Source: Earliella scabrosa
Lineage: Eukaryota > Basidiomycota > Agaricomycetes > Polyporales > Polyporaceae
Assembly (NCBI GenBank): GCA_022605405.1
Contig: JABYQQ010000031.1
Location: 248,001 to 312,000 of the forward strand
Direction of reading: 5' to 3'
Length of the DNA stretch: 64,000 nt
Shown: positions 1 to 11,763 of the stretch, piece after piece
How the letters are laid out: each line of letters begins with the position of its first letter
Numbering within the stretch: position 1 is the first letter of the stretch
Translations under genes and position numbers: made by a program
Notes under the pieces: model-generated
What the model was told of the DNA's origin: nothing
What the model saw: only the letters and a program-made list of their open reading frames with translations
Databases searched by the model: none

Positions 1-57
1 TCTCCTCTCCTCAAAGTTCCCTGGTCTGACGTCATGACTGTTAGCCCTCCCTCACAG

Positions 58-414
58 GCTCAACAGACGTCGCGGTTGTCATCGGCCTGCTCACCTGCAA
101 CGGTCTCGCGGAGCCATGGACGTGCGACGGAGTCGACCCGAGACACAACATCGGTCAGGTCTTGTTTGAGGGCCCCTTCAAGCCTGCTATTCAGCCCGCA
201 AGCGGCCGCTCGGACCTCATCCAGAGCTTCACGCTCACCGTGCCGCCCACGTTCCAGAAGGGCGCGGCGCTGCTCAACGTCGCCCATTTTGGCTTGGTCG
301 TGAGTCTTCTGAACTTGAAGCTGAGCGATGTTGGCGGGCCGAGGGCTGAGAAACTGTTTACAGGGCAGTAACCCTTTCCTCGAGATTGTGCACAATACTG
401 TCTACGTTGAGTGA
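58..414 (+). CDS. Small secreted protein paralogue, 5' truncated by window edge
   Basis: This is the C-terminal part of a small protein homologous to the complete gene at 1426-2015. The first visible exon is 58-299, after a CAG acceptor at 55-57. The intron is 300-363 (GTGAGT...ACAG) and the last exon is 364-414, ending with TGA. The spliced product keeps the landmarks of its neighbour: VVIGLLTC, TCDGVDP, IGQVLFEGPF, a short linker, then FTLTVPP, LLNVAHF and a hydrophobic C-terminus ending NTVYVE. The two Cys residues (LTC and TCDG) are conserved in both copies. The signal peptide and first exon lie outside the window, so secretion is inferred from the paralogue. Many Agaricomycetes carry such one-domain secreted proteins without known function, and I do not assign one. 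Tandem duplication is the simplest origin. Confidence 0.72.
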
Positions 415-1425
415 GGATCCTCATGGAGGAGGAGACCTTGTGAGCGGGTTTGAGGATGGACTTTGGACATGGTGGCGTACACGGACGCTTACTTCACTAC
501 GAACTGACGTTCCTAATATACTCTTGAATACCGTTGAGAGGTGTAGTTCTGACTTTGCTGGCCCGCTCCCGGGACGCGGCCCGGCGTTAACCGACAGTCA
601 GCATGCTGGCGCCTAAACAGTAAACTCCTCCTAGGATCCTCCTCTCTCACTACTTACGCGTAAGAGTCAGAACCCACATTCTCGTCATTCGCTGGTACTA
701 TACATGCTCACAGCAAGATATAACGTACGCTCAATAACTTGATCACAGGTGCGTCTACCCGTTTGCAGCACTTACTAGGATGGCAATTGCTTGGAGTCCG
801 ACTGTCGCCGTCTTCCTAGCCATACCTTCAACTGCGGAGCGTGAGGTTAGGACACATCTACTGCATGAAGGTGCTGTTCATAGCGGAGGCTTAAGGATGG
901 GTGTGTAATGTACCCACTCTCGCAAGACGCACGCGTTTACGCGCCGACTGATTTTGCCTTAGGCCACCCTGCCCACGTTTGAGCGAACTCTACACGTTCC
1001 ATCGCATGTAGGGTCATAGTCGCCATCCAATGAACCACGAGGGGCATCTATTCTTGGCCCCTGCGTATTTGAAACACTTGCGCGCAGGTGGCTCCAGCTG
1101 CACACAAATGGCGTTCATCGGCCCACTAGCCTGAGGTCGCGTTGGTCCAGCTCACCGGCACTCATCGGCTTTGCTATAGTGCAGTGGCTCTGACCGTGAT
1201 TGAGTGAACTAACCGAGTTTCATGTTAACCGCTTCACAGCCATACCTCAGTCACTGTCTACATTCCAGGTGTCAGTGGGCCCAAATCGTCGGCTGCTGCG
1301 TTTCATGGCGTTAACGAAGTATATCGCGGACGCACTCCTAGGCTTCGAGGTGAGATATAAAGCATCCACCTCTACCCCGTTCCATCTCAACCCTTGAGCA
1401 CCTAGTATCACGATCCAACCCGGTC
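415..1425. other. Intergenic region between the two small secreted protein genes
   Basis: About 1 kb without a supportable gene. It holds the 3' flank of the first secreted-protein gene and the promoter of the second. The short open frame at 1200-1397 has no recognisable content and overlaps the TATA box. Confidence 0.6.
1356..1361 (+). promoter_or_regulatory. TATA box of the small secreted protein gene
   Basis: TATAAA lies 70 nt upstream of the ATG at 1426, followed by a pyrimidine-rich leader. This is a normal spacing for a strongly expressed fungal gene. Confidence 0.5.
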
Positions 1426-2015
1426 ATGAAGGGATTCTCCATCGTCACCTTCGTCGTCGCGTCCGCTGTCTCCCTCGTTACCGCACAGAACGCGGTGATC
1501 GGCGCGCCCGCACCTGGTACCGAGCTCTCACCTGGCCAAAGTTTCGTCGTCCAGGTTAACAGACCCGTACGCCCCGCCCTCTACTACATCTATCTCTCGA
1601 CTTGAGGCGCTAACCCTGCACTAACCGCGTCCCTCATCGTCCAGAACAGCCTCACAAACTCTCGGGAAGTCTCCGTGGCCATCGGCTTGCTGAGCTGCGC
1701 AGGCCGAGCGCCGCCAGGTACGTGCGACGGCATCAACCCCACGCAGGAGTTTGGCTCGGTCCTGTTCGCAGGGCCGTACGACCCCGTGCTCGTGCCCGGC
1801 ACTGGGACGCTTGCGCAGAACTACACCGTTGCGGTCCCGGGAGAGTTCCAGGCGGGTCCGGCCGTGCTCGCGGTTGCGCACTTCAACTTGGTCGGGGTGC
1901 GTGTGTGTGCGGTATACGCTGATTTGTGTGATGTGTTGATGGTTTTTTTGGGCAACATCAGGCGCTGTTCTTCCCGAACCTCGAGGTGCTCAACGAGACG
2001 GTTCGCATTCAGTGA
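1426..2015 (+). CDS. Small secreted protein, single-domain, unknown function
   Basis: Three exons, 1426-1566, 1645-1896 and 1962-2015, give 148 residues in frame. Residues 1-20 form a clear signal peptide (MKGFSIVTFVVASAVSLVTA). The mature part reads as a compact beta-rich domain: APAPGTELSPGQSFVVQV, then VAIGLLSC, a TCDGINP loop, FGSVLFAGPY, YTVAVP and VLAVAHF. The two Cys in LLSC and TCDG could form a disulfide. The exon 1 donor was placed at GTACGC (1567), because joining VNRP to NSLTNS restores the frame used by the homologue at 58-414. No transmembrane segment or GPI signal is visible. I recognise the general type as a widespread basidiomycete secreted protein, but no catalytic motif is present and I assign no function. 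Confidence 0.8.
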
Positions 2016-2465
2016 TCGGACAGACATTACGCGGAGACTACTTCCTGTTGTCTGTAGTGATATACTTCGCCGATCGACCGAATTCATCTGCGTTTCCGAG
2101 CATCATCCGCCGGATTTGGTGGAATGCAGCTGTTCTCGATCAACCGCATACAACTGATGGGGCGCGAGGGTGTCAACATCAATACACAAGACGGTCCGGA
2201 ACCCTTGCAGTGTGAGGATGGTATTGGCTGAACGAAATACGATGTGAGAAATACAATACCCGGGACTCGGGTCGATGCTGTGAAAGATAACGGGAGCTCG
2301 TGGAAGGCAGGAACGAAGCAACGCGGAGACGGATGAGATACACGCGGATGTAGAGTACGGGAGCGTAGGATACAGCGAGAATGAAGCATGAGGTGATATG
2401 AAGTACACGGTGGATTTAGGGATGGGGACGAACGTGCGAGGAGGAGGGAGGGAAGGGGTGGAGAG
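2016..2465. other. Convergent intergenic region
   Basis: 450 nt between the stop of the secreted-protein gene (+) and the stop of the orphan gene at 2466 (-). It should hold both 3' UTRs. No gene, repeat or RNA is recognised. Confidence 0.55.
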
Positions 2466-3179
2466 TCAGATCATGGCAGAACTCGTGGATGGTGCGTATG
2501 GATCGCGCGGGACTGCCCGTGCGTGCTGCGTCTTCTTCGACCTCTTCGTCTTGGTCTTTACTGGGGAAGCGCATCGCCCCTCAGCACATGACAACAGACG
2601 AACGGTAGGCAGAATGACGAGAAAAGAGCACTCACCGACACGGGGTTTGGGCGCGACCATCTCGAGCTGGCGCTCCAGGTTCTCGCACTGCTCCGCGAGC
2701 AATGCGGCCTTCTCGCGCAGGGACGCCAGGCATCCGCACGACAGACATGTGCACCCGTTGTTGTCGTAGTTCGTCGTGGCGCGCAGCATCGCCGTCTGGT
2801 AGTCCCACCGGAGCTGGTCGACCTCCGCACTGAACATCTTCGTGCCCATCCGTCGCTCTCCTCCCCTCTCCATCTGCTCCTCCTTCTTCGCGGAGTACGT
2901 GTGGACGCTGGGAGAATGAGTGTTCGGGGAGCTCTTTGTCTTCGACTTCGACTTTGTCTTTGTCGCCAGAGGACGCGAGGGCATGGGGTATTTGTCCATC
3001 GCGCGCTCGAAGGAGATGAGGGCGGCACGGGCCATCGCGTTCGTGTCTGCCGGGGCGATGCCATCGGGGAGGTCATATGAAAGGATGCGCTGGAAGTAGG
3101 CGGAGAAGACGTTGGGTATGGTGACCTCCTCGCCGCGCTCGATCACGGATGCGATCGCTTGGTCGATGTTGGTGTGCAT
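2466..3179 (-). CDS. Hypothetical coiled-coil protein with Cys cluster
   Basis: Two exons on the minus strand, 2636-3179 and 2466-2560, are separated by a 75-nt GTGAGT..CAG intron. The intron length is divisible by three, so retention would also stay open. I chose the ATG at 3179 (MHTNIDQAIASVIERG) rather than an upstream start at 3335, because the preceding stretch reads like leader sequence. The N-terminal third is helical (VFSAYFQRILSYDL). A Lys/Ser-rich low-complexity linker follows (TKTKSKSKTK). Then comes a helix with a compact Cys motif (CTCLSCGCLASLREK) running into a Leu/Glu coiled coil. The C-terminus is basic (KTKTKRSKKTQ), possibly a nuclear localisation signal. The Cys spacing does not match a zinc-finger class I know. 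No family recognised. DNA- or protein-binding is only a guess from the basic tail and coiled coil. Confidence 0.6.
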   Translation of the reverse strand: MHTNIDQAIASVIERGEEVTIPNVFSAYFQRILSYDLPDGIAPADTNAMARAALISFERAMDKYPMPSRPLATKTKSKSKTKSSPNTHSPSVHTYSAKKEEQMERGGERRMGTKMFSAEVDQLRWDYQTAMLRATTNYDNNGCTCLSCGCLASLREKAALLAEQCENLERQLEMVAPKPRVGECSFLVILPTVRLLSCAEGRCASPVKTKTKRSKKTQHARAVPRDPYAPSTSSAMI

Positions 3180-4667
3180 GACGTGCGGGAGGAAGGGTGT
3201 GCTGGTGAGAAGTCGGTCGCTGAAGGTCGAAGGGTTTGAGACTCTGAGGGCGAGCGAAGACGCAGGTTTATAGCCGCGAAAGTGGACAAAGACGATAGAA
3301 TCAGAGAGCGGTCGGCTCCGGCGCGCGAGAGACAAAGATTCAGCGCCACGAGGCCATATAAGCTTCGTGGCCCACCCTGTGGACCGATGGGAGTGATCGC
3401 GAAGGTCGAAGCGACGCGAGCATGCCTCAGCCCATGTTTGCTACTCTCGTCAGGTAAACGCAACAAAGAAACAAAGCAAACGATGCAGTTAGCTGACAGT
3501 GAGACTCCCGAGTCGTGCTTTCGACTCGGACGCCAACAGCAAAAATGACAGGCGTGACCAATGCATGCTGTCATCCGTACAACGGATTCGATGCCAGTGT
3601 AGCATGCCAAAAACCAGGTCCCAGAGATATCGTGATGGTGGCCAGACTGAAGAGGTAGTTGAGTCAAGCAGATGCAAGGAGCGTTTTACGTGGACGTTCT
3701 TCATCAAGTTTGCCGTGCGCGTCTGCGCGAAGACCACTGTTCCCAATCAGGAATGTTACAGACGCCAGACGAGCACTCCCGATTGCATTTCTATCCTCCC
3801 AGTTCTACATGCATGTACAATGTACATCGAGCTTGAATGATCTCTCGTCGCTAGGAGTATCCCATACTAGCTGGCTGCAAAGCGGCCCTAGATGAGCGGG
3901 GAGGTGGTGAATGCCAAGACTCGTGTAGCGCTCAGCGGGCCGGGTCCCGCTGCCGTTTCGGCAAAGCCCGCGTCACGCTGTCACGCAGTTGGGGTCGACA
4001 GTGACACGGGTGACGGCGTCGTCGTTTTCTCCTTCAACGTCCAGGTCAAATTGGCTCGCTGAACGCTCTCTTCCTCGCTCGCGGCGCCTCATTCCCCTGG
4101 TATATCCAAGTTCCAACCTCCTCGAACAAGCGTGGATCGATCGCGCGGTTACGACACGCTGATTAGCTCCTTCAGGGCGGGTCGAGATGAGGGGAGGACA
4201 TGCCGAAATGGCATCGATCGAGCGGGTGTGGGGGCGGGGCGGCGAGCGGGTCGGGGCGGGGCGGACGGGATGTAACGTACCGTGCGTGAGTAACGATACA
4301 ACTTTTGATTGTTTACTCGTCAACGTCCTAGACTATCCTCGAGGGAGACTTTTAGTCTGCTTTTAGTCGCAACACGACGCACTAAATGTTTGATCGGGGT
4401 GAAAAGTTCTGCTGCACTGCGCGCGGCCCCTGTGGCATGGTTTGCATATGCCGGAGGAGGAAATCAACTAAGCCGTGCCCTGAAGAGACCCTGAAGCCGT
4501 CGAAAACGATGCTCCTCCAGCGGTCCGACACGTCCGTCGATTACCTCCCGGCCCGGCGATGGGCGATGGAACTCGTATAAGGCTTGGGGAAGAGGAGCTG
4601 GAGTCCCCATTCTCTCTCTCCGAAAGACTTCATCATCGAATACTCGACGGTCGGTCTTCGAAGAAAC
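3180..4667. other. Divergent intergenic region upstream of beta-mannosidase
   Basis: Nearly 1.5 kb shared by the minus-strand orphan gene and the plus-strand beta-mannosidase. TATAAG at 4576-4581 is 92 nt before the GH2 start and is a plausible TATA element. Short open frames on both strands show no family features. Nothing else recognised. Confidence 0.5.
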
Positions 4668-7600
4668 ATGTCGGCTACAACTACCCCCATCTCCCAGAAC
4701 TGGTCCTACAAGGAGCGGGACCCGTCGATCGCCTCGGTCCTCGACGAGATCAACGCCTCCTGGACGAACACCACTTCGTTCCCCTCCGAGGTGCACGTCG
4801 AGCTCCTCAAGGCCGGCCGCATCCCCGATCCGTTCCTCGGGGACAACGAGCACCAGGTTCAATGTGAGTACTTGCCTTCCGTTGTTACCGAGACATGACG
4901 CTTCAAGGGGCCATTCACACGGGACATCTTCAGGGATCGGCGACAGCGAGTGGCTGTACCACACCAAGTTTGACGTCTCGGAGAAGGAGCGTGCCTTCAA
5001 GAACGCAGAGCTCGTGTTTGAAGGCCTGGACACTCTCTGCGATGTCTACCTGGTGAGCACATGATCTTGCACCTTGGAACTGCCTGTAGACGTTGATTCG
5101 TCTATCCATAGAACGGAAAGAAGATTCTCTACGCCGACAACATGTTCCGCACCTGGACGGTGAGTTCCCTCATGATTTGTTGTTGAGTTCTTTTGTGTCC
5201 ATGCCACTTCAACGGCCGCTTGCTCCCGTACGGGGACGGTGGACGGGTAGGGCGAAGCACCGGTCGGCTACAGCTGTGAGAGGTGCGGGCAGTATATGCT
5301 GGAGCGCAGGCCTCCGTAGCCGAGTTTCTTGAGCGGCACTCCTCACCTTCGCATATTCCCGCGAGCAGCTGAGACGCGTCATGGAGGTCGCAAGCACATG
5401 CCGCATGGATACGGGTAGAATCATCTCTACCCATACTCGTGCCATGCTACCTTCGAGCACAGCACAGCACTGCACGCATATATCCTGTTCCTCGCACATA
5501 CGTTCTCGTCGTTGCTACCCAGGACCGACACTGATGTCTCTTGACGGATAGGTTCCCTTGGCGAAGGAGGATCTCAAGGATACGAACAACGTCCTTCTTC
5601 TCCATTTCAAGTCTGCTAAGAAGCTTGCTCTGGAGCTCGAAGCGCAGTACGGTCGTGTCAGGGCGGGCTCATGCAATCTCGGTCATCCGAGTCGTGTCTA
5701 CGTCCGAAAGGCACAGTACGGCTGGCGGTGAGTCCCAAGCCGTTCAAAACACTAGGATTTGACTCACAGACACATGCGCAGATGGGATTGGGTACGTCGC
5801 TCGTTCACGCGTGACGATTTCGGTCTGCTCATTGCGCGCTAGGGTCCGGAGCTGATGACATGCGGTCCCTACCGCTCCATCTCGCTTGTGACCTACACTG
5901 CTAGGATCGAGAGCGCGAACACCCGCGCCTCTGTCTCCGCGGCGCCCGCCCTCTCTCCGTCGCTCAAGGTCGACCTCTCGGTGACGGGCGATGCGTCTGC
6001 GGTCAAGGGCGTCAAGGTTGTGTTGAAGCAGCTCGACGGAACAGTCATCCAGGAGCAGACTGCCGAGCAGGCTGGCGCGTCCCTTCTGAAGGACGCCATC
6101 AGCTGGGACTTGAAAGACAAGGTCCAGCCATGGTGGCCTGTCGGCTACGGTGAACAGAACCTGTACAACGTTGAGATCTCTCTAGTTGGGGAGGTGAGTG
6201 CCTGTCTGTCCTTCCGAACCGCACAGGCTGCAGCTTATATCCACTCCAGAATGGCGTTATCTTGGACAGCCTTACCAAGAGGATCGGTTTCCGGAGTGTC
6301 GAGGTCATTCAGGAGCCTCTCGAGGAGCCCGATCGCTACGGCAAGGGCACGACGTTCCTGTTCGAGGTGAATGGCGTGCGCATTTTCATGGGTGGTATGT
6401 CCCGCAGCGTATGTGTCCCAGACACTATGACAGCTGATCATCTATATCACCGTTAGGGTCAAATTGGATCCCCGCGCACAACTTCCTTACCGAGCTCACC
6501 GCGGACGACTACCGCGCTTGGCTGACTCTCCTTCGTGACGGAAGCCAAAACATGGTCCGACTCTGGGGCGGAGGTGTCTACGAGCCTGATGTTTTCTACG
6601 ACATTTGCGACGGTATGTACTGCCAGGCCACGTCTCATGCACTACTAGCGCTGATGTGACCGAGTCTTCTCTAGAGCTTGGCGTTTTGGTGTGGCAGGAC
6701 TTCCAGTTTGCGTGCGGAGTCTACCCGGCATTCGACTCCTTTGTGGCGAGCGTGCGCCAGGAGGCGATCGACAACGTGAAGCGTCTCAGGCACCACCCGT
6801 CGATGGCACTCTTCTGCGGGAACAACGAAGGTGCGTTTCTCATCATGCTGCACAAGTTTCGCCATTAGCTCATCTCCGCGCGCAGATTACCAGATGGTCC
6901 TCCAGTGGGGAGGTACGCATCGAGCCTTCACGAGCTCCTTTAGTCCGTCCTGATCGATGCGTGACAGGTATCGACGCACTGCCCGCACGCGTCCTGTACG
7001 AGGACGTCTTCCCAACTGTCGTCGCCGAGCACTGCGATCCTGCCATTCCGTACCACCGCGGTTCGCCGTACGGTGGCCAGGGCTGGGACACGGCCGACCC
7101 GACGATCGGCGACGTCCACCAGTGGAACATCTGGGGTGGCAAGGAGTGGCCGTGGCAGGAATACCCGTTCAACGGCGGACGCTTTGTCAGGTACGTCTGA
7201 CACCTTGGCACGCGATCGCTGCTGTTCGTGCTCATGCGACGGCCACAGCGAGTTCGGGATCCCGTCCTTCCCTGACATCAAGACGGTCGACTTCTGGCTC
7301 GACGGGAACACGAAGGACCGCTGGGCCCAGTCGAAGCTGATCGCGCAGCACGACCGTGCGGGCAGCCATGAGCGCCGGTTCGCGATTGTTATGAACGAGA
7401 ACTTTAGGCTGACGAGCGACATCGAGACGTGCGTGGTGTCGCGGAGCTTGCTCGGGGTGGTCGGAGGCTGACGGCCGTGTTTCACAGACACGTCTACAAC
7501 TCGCAGATCATGCAGTCCGAGGCTGTCAGCCTGGCGTACAGGGCGTGGCGGCGCGAGTGGCGCGGCAAGGGAAAGCAATACGTGCGTCGCGCGCCTCGCG

Positions 7601-8534
7601 CCTGAGCTTCAGTCAGACTGCGACAATTACTTACATTGGGCCCAGACCGCCGGCGTCCTCGTCTGGCAGCTGAATGACTGTTGGCCGGTCATCTCGTGGG
7701 CGATCGCGGACTTTTTCGTAAGCATGCCGCTGTGTTCGAATGTGCGCGCGCTGACCTGGCGCCTTCGGACAGCTCCGCGCGAAGCCTGTCTACTACACGA
7801 TCGCGCGCGAGCTGAAGCCGCTCGCGGTCGGGATGTTCAGGACGGTGACCCAAAACAGGGACCACGACCGCCCAAAGCAGGTACGCACGCCTCCTCGTCA
7901 TCCCCCGTTAATGCGTATCTGACAGCCTCACCAGTTCTACGAGTTCGGCGCGTTCCGCTCCGTGTCGGCCACGCTCGAGGTGTGGGGCCAGAACGCGACG
8001 CTCGAGGCGCGTAAGGTCCGCGTCGAGCTCTCGTTCGTCGACCTGTACTCGGACTGGACCGCGGCGCAGACGCACGAGGCGACGCTCCTCCCGAACCAGT
8101 CGACTGAGGTGGCGTCGATCCGCGTGCCGGGCCCGCCCGCGCCGAGCGCGCACGCGGTCGACCCGTCGCACTCGGTCGTCGTCGGCGCGCGGCTCGTGGA
8201 CGCGGCGTCGGGCGAGGTGCTCGCGCGGTACGCGGACTGGCCGCAGCCGTTCAGGCTGATCGACTTCCCGGACCCGAAGGTGGAGGTGAAGGTCGAGGGC
8301 GAGAAGGTGACGGTGTCGGTGCAGAAGCCGGTCAAGGGGCTGTTCTTCTCTGTGGACGAGGAGGGCGAGGGCGCGCTTGGGAAGCAGGAGACGGTCAGGT
8401 GGAGCGACAATGCGGTGGATGTCTTCCCTGGGGACCCGCAGGTGCTCGAGGTGCGCGGGCTGAAGGGCAAGCACGCGAAGCTCCGGATGCAGTACATGGG
8501 GAACGAGCGCGGGACGGTTGTCCACCAGCAGTGA
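4668..8534 (+). CDS. Beta-mannosidase, glycoside hydrolase family 2 (intracellular type)
   Basis: Sixteen exons sum to 2661 nt (886 residues), the usual size of fungal GH2 beta-mannosidases. They are 4668-4863, 4934-5052, 5112-5159, 5552-5727, 5782-5791, 5843-6193, 6250-6394, 6457-6612, 6675-6830, 6886-6912, 6968-7190, 7249-7428, 7488-7581, 7646-7717, 7773-7880 and 7935-8534. Landmarks in order are the N-terminal sugar-binding domain (GDSEWLYHTKFDV, NMFRTWT), WDWGPELMTCGPYR, an Ig-like middle domain, and the TIM barrel (GSNWIPAHNF, LWGGGVYE, DELGVLVWQDFQFACG). The acid/base Glu is in FCGNNED and the nucleophile Glu in FVSEFGIPSFPD. Exon 5 is only 10 nt and supplies WDW. Intron 3 is 392 nt, far longer than the 51-70 nt norm here. 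There is no signal peptide, which fits the cytosolic clade that hydrolyses terminal beta-1,4-mannose from mannan oligosaccharides after uptake. Start MSATTTPIS is the only ATG giving the full N-terminal domain. Confidence 0.93.
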
Positions 8535-10117
8535 GCGCTGCGCGGCTACATAGGTGTAATTGTAGGCGGTGAGTCGCGGACATATGTACGTCTGGCTCGA
8601 GACGACGAGTTGACGTACGCGCTGCAGGTTGTACGATTGAGTGTAAAATGGCACGAACGTTCTAGCAGTAAGCGAATGATACGAATGCGATTGAGTCTTC
8701 CTCCTCCCTTCGGGCGGCGCGTGAGTGCTTGAGCTTGACTCGGGTCTATGTCGCTGCGTTCTCTTCGCGCAGCGTTCCTTCGAATTCTCAGTGGCCAACG
8801 TCTTGGGCTGCGTGCGGCCGCCCCTTCTGGGGTTCTTTCGGGTGGAGTGGGTTGCCCGAGAACCAAGGACTTGAACAAGCGTTCCGGATGCTATGGGCGG
8901 CGCGTTCGGGACGTACCCACCGGCCGGGTCAGCACCGAATTGATCGATGACCCAAGTTGTTAGGATGTCATACTAGTACGCTCTACCCCATCTGCTCCTC
9001 TGTGAGTCGTTCCATACTTGGGTGTTCCGAGCTCTGCTGACGAGGGGTTGTCAATTTTTATGGGTCTAGGATATGTCCTTCGTGGATAAATGCAGTGCGT
9101 TGCACTGGGCTAAAACCGTACACCTCGGGATGCGCATAATACGAACCCTCGAATTCTTCCAGAACCTTTCTGCACCCAGTGCGCGATGCTGCGAGTGTGA
9201 GGGGCTTCTCAACCCTATCGATGGTGCGCTCAAGTCGTTTCAGTGTCGATGTGGGCGTGCGTCGCGCTTGGTGGGCATCTGCAGGCATGAGCCTCTCGCC
9301 GGTCCGGCGCCTGGTATCAGAGCAGCCGAGGGCGCTACGTCCTGATCGTGGGTATCTGTCAAACGACTCGAACGTGCATCTTGACCATCGACTGCGATGT
9401 TGCTGACCGCCTCTGGACCTCAAGACGGATATTGCGGCCTCGCAGCATTTGTAGCGTTGTGGCCCACGTGAGCATCTAGAACCACTGCTCGAACTGTTCT
9501 GAACTCATCTCGCGGCTTCCAGGTATCTCTGCAGAGTTGGCTTCGGGTCGCCCATTGCATAGGGCCCGATGTCCAACCGTCCGTGCTTGACGGATGAAAC
9601 CGGTTCCGGTGCAAGCTGTCAAAATCAGCGCGGTCCATTATCCATTTCAAGCACGATAGTTCTCTGCTTCGTCGTGCGGGCGGTGATATCACTCTCGATC
9701 TGACAGGTGCGCTGTGTTCCCGGGCCTGCGCGAGACGCACTATGTCTCAAGTTCATAGCGCGGATTTATGCTGAACCGTGAAGCCAGTGCTGAATCTCAC
9801 GTACGGCCAACATTGCGGCCAATTGACAGATATGTATGTACTGTTGAAGGATGTCATAATGCTGTCGTCCGTAAGTCCGTGTCCTGTGCGTTTTCCCTGT
9901 CCGCGCTGACAACTTCCCCGAAGAAGCGGACGGGACGAACGGTGTCGCGCTCCAATCTATCCCCGATGCGAGATAAACTCACGCGCTTCTCACGTTCCGC
10001 TCCAGATGTGACACGCCGTACATATAGCTCCAGTGCGTATTCCGGGCTGTCGACACGTTCCCCATTATCCTCCCGCTCGGCGTAAGCGCCGTTTGTGGCT
10101 CCATCCTCCACACTCCC
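8535..10117. other. Intergenic region between beta-mannosidase and first MFS gene
   Basis: About 1.6 kb. Several open frames on both strands (for example around 9060-9420 and 9420-9740) lack introns, family motifs or codon bias like the neighbours, so I call no gene. The part before 10118 should hold the MFS promoter; a weak CATATAG lies near 10020. Confidence 0.5.
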
Positions 10118-11763
10118 ATGGCCGATGTCGAGAAGTCCGCGGAGAGGTTCATGACTTATGAAAGCCCCGACGAGACCGTCACCGCCACAACGAGGGACGA
10201 TGACATGAGTCTACACAAAGCCCCGTCAGACGACGCAGCGCAGTCAAGACCTTCCCTTCCGGATGGAGGACGAGATGGATGGCTTACCGTGTTCGGAGCG
10301 TTCCTCGCTCTGTTCTGCACATTTGGGCAGTTGAACGCGTTTGGGACGTTCCAGACATGGTACGCCGAGCATCAGTTACATGACCTGTCCCCTTCAACCA
10401 TCTCCTGGATCGGCTCGCTCCAACTATGGATATTCTTCTTCTCGGTGAGCCTCATGTGGACATGCTCGTCTAGCGCAGATGACAGTCTGACATATCATGC
10501 ATCATGACTTGCACTAGGGTGGATTTGTCGGGCGCCTCTTTGACGCCTATGGTCCACGAGTCATTATGATTCCTGGGACCGTCATCCTCGTGTTCAGCAT
10601 CATGATGACCAGTCTATCCTCGCAATACTACCAGTTCATTCTCGCTCAAGGTGTCTTATTTGGAATCGGCGTGGGCATGATGTAAGTGCAAGGTTTTCGA
10701 TGATGAGGACGAAATGAAGTAACGCTATTGCAGTTTCTACCCATCACTCGCTGCCATCTCCACCTACTTCTCGAAGTATCGAGGGACTGCGCTGGGTATT
10801 GCATTCACCGGGTCAGGTGTAGGTCCGTATGAATCAGACACATGGTACGCTAGCACTCGTGCTCACTGCGGCGTAGGGGGCGTGGTGTACCCAATCATGT
10901 TTCAGCAGCTCTTCGCTCAAGTGGGATTTGCCTGGGCCGTCAGGATATCAGGCTTCATATCGCTCGCCTGCTGCGTTATTGCCGTCTGCACAGTAACTTG
11001 CCGCCGAGCGCCCGTACGGCGCATTGCACCCTGGCTCGACAGCAAGATCTTCCGCGACGTCCCTTTCATGCTCGTCGTGATAGGCAGTATCTTCGTATGT
11101 CTCGGTGAGTGTCTATCGCCGGTCTCGGTGTCGCTGCTCACGGTCTCGACAGGTCTCTTCATCCCTTTCTTCTACATCGCCGACTACGCCAGGGACCATG
11201 ACATCTCCGCCAACACCGCCTTCTACATCATCTCAGCAATGAATGGAGGAGGGATCATGGGTCGTCTGGCGCCACCATTCGTGTCAGACCTAGTAGGTCG
11301 CTTCAACATCATAACTCCATGCGCTTTCCTGCTGGGACTATCGGCCCTCGTGTTCTGGGTCTTCGCGAAGACTCTCGTCAGCATCCTTCTCTTCGCCATA
11401 CTATACGGCTTCCTTTCCGGGGCCTTCATCGCCATGCTGATCCCGTGCGTCGGACAAATCTCAGAAGGGGAAAAGATGAAGGAGATTGGGACGCGGATTG
11501 GGGTACTGTACAGTATCATATCGTTTGCGTGAGTCGACGTTCTCCTACTGCGGTATCGACCCCTACTGACTAGGAGCGTGGGTGCGCGTCCTCGGCTGAC
11601 TAGTGCACTCGCCGGTGGCCCTGCGGCAGGCGCGATCCTCAAGGCGGACCACGGTTCATATACCGGAATGATGGCACTCTGCGGCGTCGCAAACATCACA
11701 GGGTCGGCTTTCATGCTGTGGTCCAGATTTCGAATAGACCGACGGATCTTGGCGCGGGTATGA
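10118..11763 (+). CDS. MFS transporter, monocarboxylate-porter-like (paralogue 1)
   Basis: Six exons, 10118-10444, 10518-10681, 10734-10822, 10877-11104, 11153-11528 and 11604-11763, give 447 residues. After a charged N-terminus come twelve predicted membrane helices. Helix 1 starts DGWLTVFGAFLALFCTFGQLNAFG and ends in the motif FQTWYAEHQL. The loop before helix 2 reads STISWIGSLQLW. The helix 2-3 loop has GRLFDAYGPR, the MFS motif-A position. Helix 5 has ALGIAFTGSGVGGVVYP, and the C-terminal half has GRLAPPFVSDLVGRFN and AGGPAAGAIL. This layout is that of the fungal monocarboxylate-porter group (Mch/SLC16-like), which moves monocarboxylates, riboflavin or related small acids across the plasma membrane; the substrate cannot be read from sequence. 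The next gene and the one at 52935-54550 have the same intron phases, so the three are paralogues. Confidence 0.88.

Noticed and set aside
3180..3335. Upstream start for the orphan coiled-coil protein
   Set aside because: The added residues are unstructured and look like translated leader; the ATG at 3179 has better context.
7908..8798. 296-codon antisense open frame over the last beta-mannosidase exon
   Set aside because: It is the Arg-rich mirror of a GC-rich coding exon, a common artefact; the sense strand is a clear GH2 domain.
9058..9740. Open frames in the region before the first MFS gene
   Set aside because: No family motif, introns or paralogue; codon usage unlike the neighbouring genes.
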